This document shows, in pieces, positions 36,503 to 36,870 of a stretch of 36,870 nt of DNA. The stretch comes from Colwellia echini (lineage in GTDB: Bacteria; Pseudomonadota; Gammaproteobacteria; Enterobacterales; Alteromonadaceae), in the NCBI RefSeq assembly GCF_002843355.2, contig NZ_PJAI02000025.1, positions 1 through 36,870 on the forward strand, given 5' to 3'. The notes beneath the pieces are model-generated. The model was not told the origin of the DNA. It searched no databases and saw only the letters and a list, made by a program, of their open reading frames with translations. Both the position numbers and the translations under genes were made by a program. Each line of letters starts with the position of its first letter. Positions within the stretch are counted from its first letter, which is position 1.

Positions 36503-36870
36503 GGCTCACCTGCAGGGCAGCTTCCTACAGGTGTACCAAATACCTACAAGTCATCCGTGGCTCACCTGCAGGGCAGCTTCCTACAGGTGCACCAAATACC
36601 TACAAGTCATTCGTGGCTCACCTGCAGGGCAGCTTCCTACAGGTGCACCAAATACCTACAAGTCATCCGTGGCTCACCTGCAGGGCAGCTTCCTACAGGT
36701 GTACCAAATATCTACAAGTCATTCGTGGCTCACCTGCAGGGCAGCTTCCTACAGGTATACCAAATACCTACAAGTCATTCGTGGCTCACCTGCAGGGCAG
36801 CTTCCTACAGGTGCACCAAATACCTACAAGTCATCCGTGGCTCACCTGCAGGGCAGCTTCCTACAGGTGT
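36503..36870. repeat. 56-bp tandem repeat array, at least 6.5 copies, truncated by the window end
   Basis: The motif CACCTGCAGGGCAGC starts at 36507, 36563, 36619, 36675, 36731, 36787 and 36843, an exact 56-base period. Each unit holds a 27-base imperfect palindrome (arms CACCTGCAGG / CCTACAGGTG, one mismatch) and a 29-base linker containing ACCAAAT and CTACAAGTCAT. Units differ by single bases (GTGTACC, GTGCACC, GTATACC; ATCCGTG, ATTCGTG). The linkers are near-identical, so this is not CRISPR. On the minus strand the palindrome folds with a G-U pair. The core is shared with the elements at 172-387. Confidence 0.92.

Noticed and set aside
36503..36870. CRISPR-like repeat-spacer array
   Set aside because: The period is exact but the would-be spacers are nearly identical between units and no cas genes are nearby; it is a simple tandem repeat.

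Overview
The window looks like a chromosomal segment of a marine gammaproteobacterium of the Alteromonadales, most likely Colwellia/Thalassotalea-like (Colwelliaceae). This is inferred from the AT-rich composition, the protein sequences, the pilABCD-coaE-zapD-yacG order and the lineage-style intergenic repeats. The genus was not tested by any search. Nearly all genes are core housekeeping genes; the accessory signal lies in the pilin locus, one lipoprotein cluster and the repeats.

Layout. 1-500: 3' end of a 5S rRNA, its terminator, and three copies of a short REP-like element. 603-7299 (minus): the type IV pilus block pilA-pilB-pilC-pilD, then coaE, zapD and yacG. 7757-9677 (plus): a divergent second pilin with its own terminator, followed by a Wzy_C/O-antigen-ligase-type membrane protein that is a good candidate for a TfpO/PilO pilin glycosyltransferase. 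10025-10849: rplM-rpsI behind a long leader, followed by a tandemly duplicated palindromic element plus terminator. 11310-14637 (minus): four envelope proteins (COG3014-type lipoprotein, YcfL, LpoB, glycine-zipper protein), presumably an outer-membrane unit supporting peptidoglycan synthesis. 14797-15666: an orphan periplasmic binding protein. 16232-18049: typA/bipA.

18183-23102 (minus) holds ammonium assimilation genes: NADP-type glutamate dehydrogenase, an Rnk-like protein and a type III glutamine synthetase, with a MITE-like element in between. 23478-25398: a small two-TM protein, then yihY and dtd overlapping by one base. 25722-34264: the complete spc operon (rplN to rpmJ, with secY) and alpha operon (rpsM, rpsK, rpsD, rpoA, rplQ), with an E. 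coli-like S4-binding pseudoknot leader before rpsM. The S10 operon, which usually precedes rplN, is not there; dtd takes its place. 34422-36363: a PrkB-type phosphoribulokinase-family protein and ApbE, overlapping. 36503-36870: a 56-bp tandem array built on the same core element seen at the left end, cut by the window edge.

The most interesting signals are (i) the divergent pilin pair, in which only the pilin beside the putative oligosaccharyltransferase ends in serine, the residue that TfpO systems glycosylate; (ii) one REP-like core used both as dispersed copies and as a 56-bp tandem array; (iii) the duplicated palindrome-plus-terminator module after rpsI; and (iv) separation of the spc/alpha block from S10. 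I found no CRISPR array, prophage, transposase gene or recognisable defence system.
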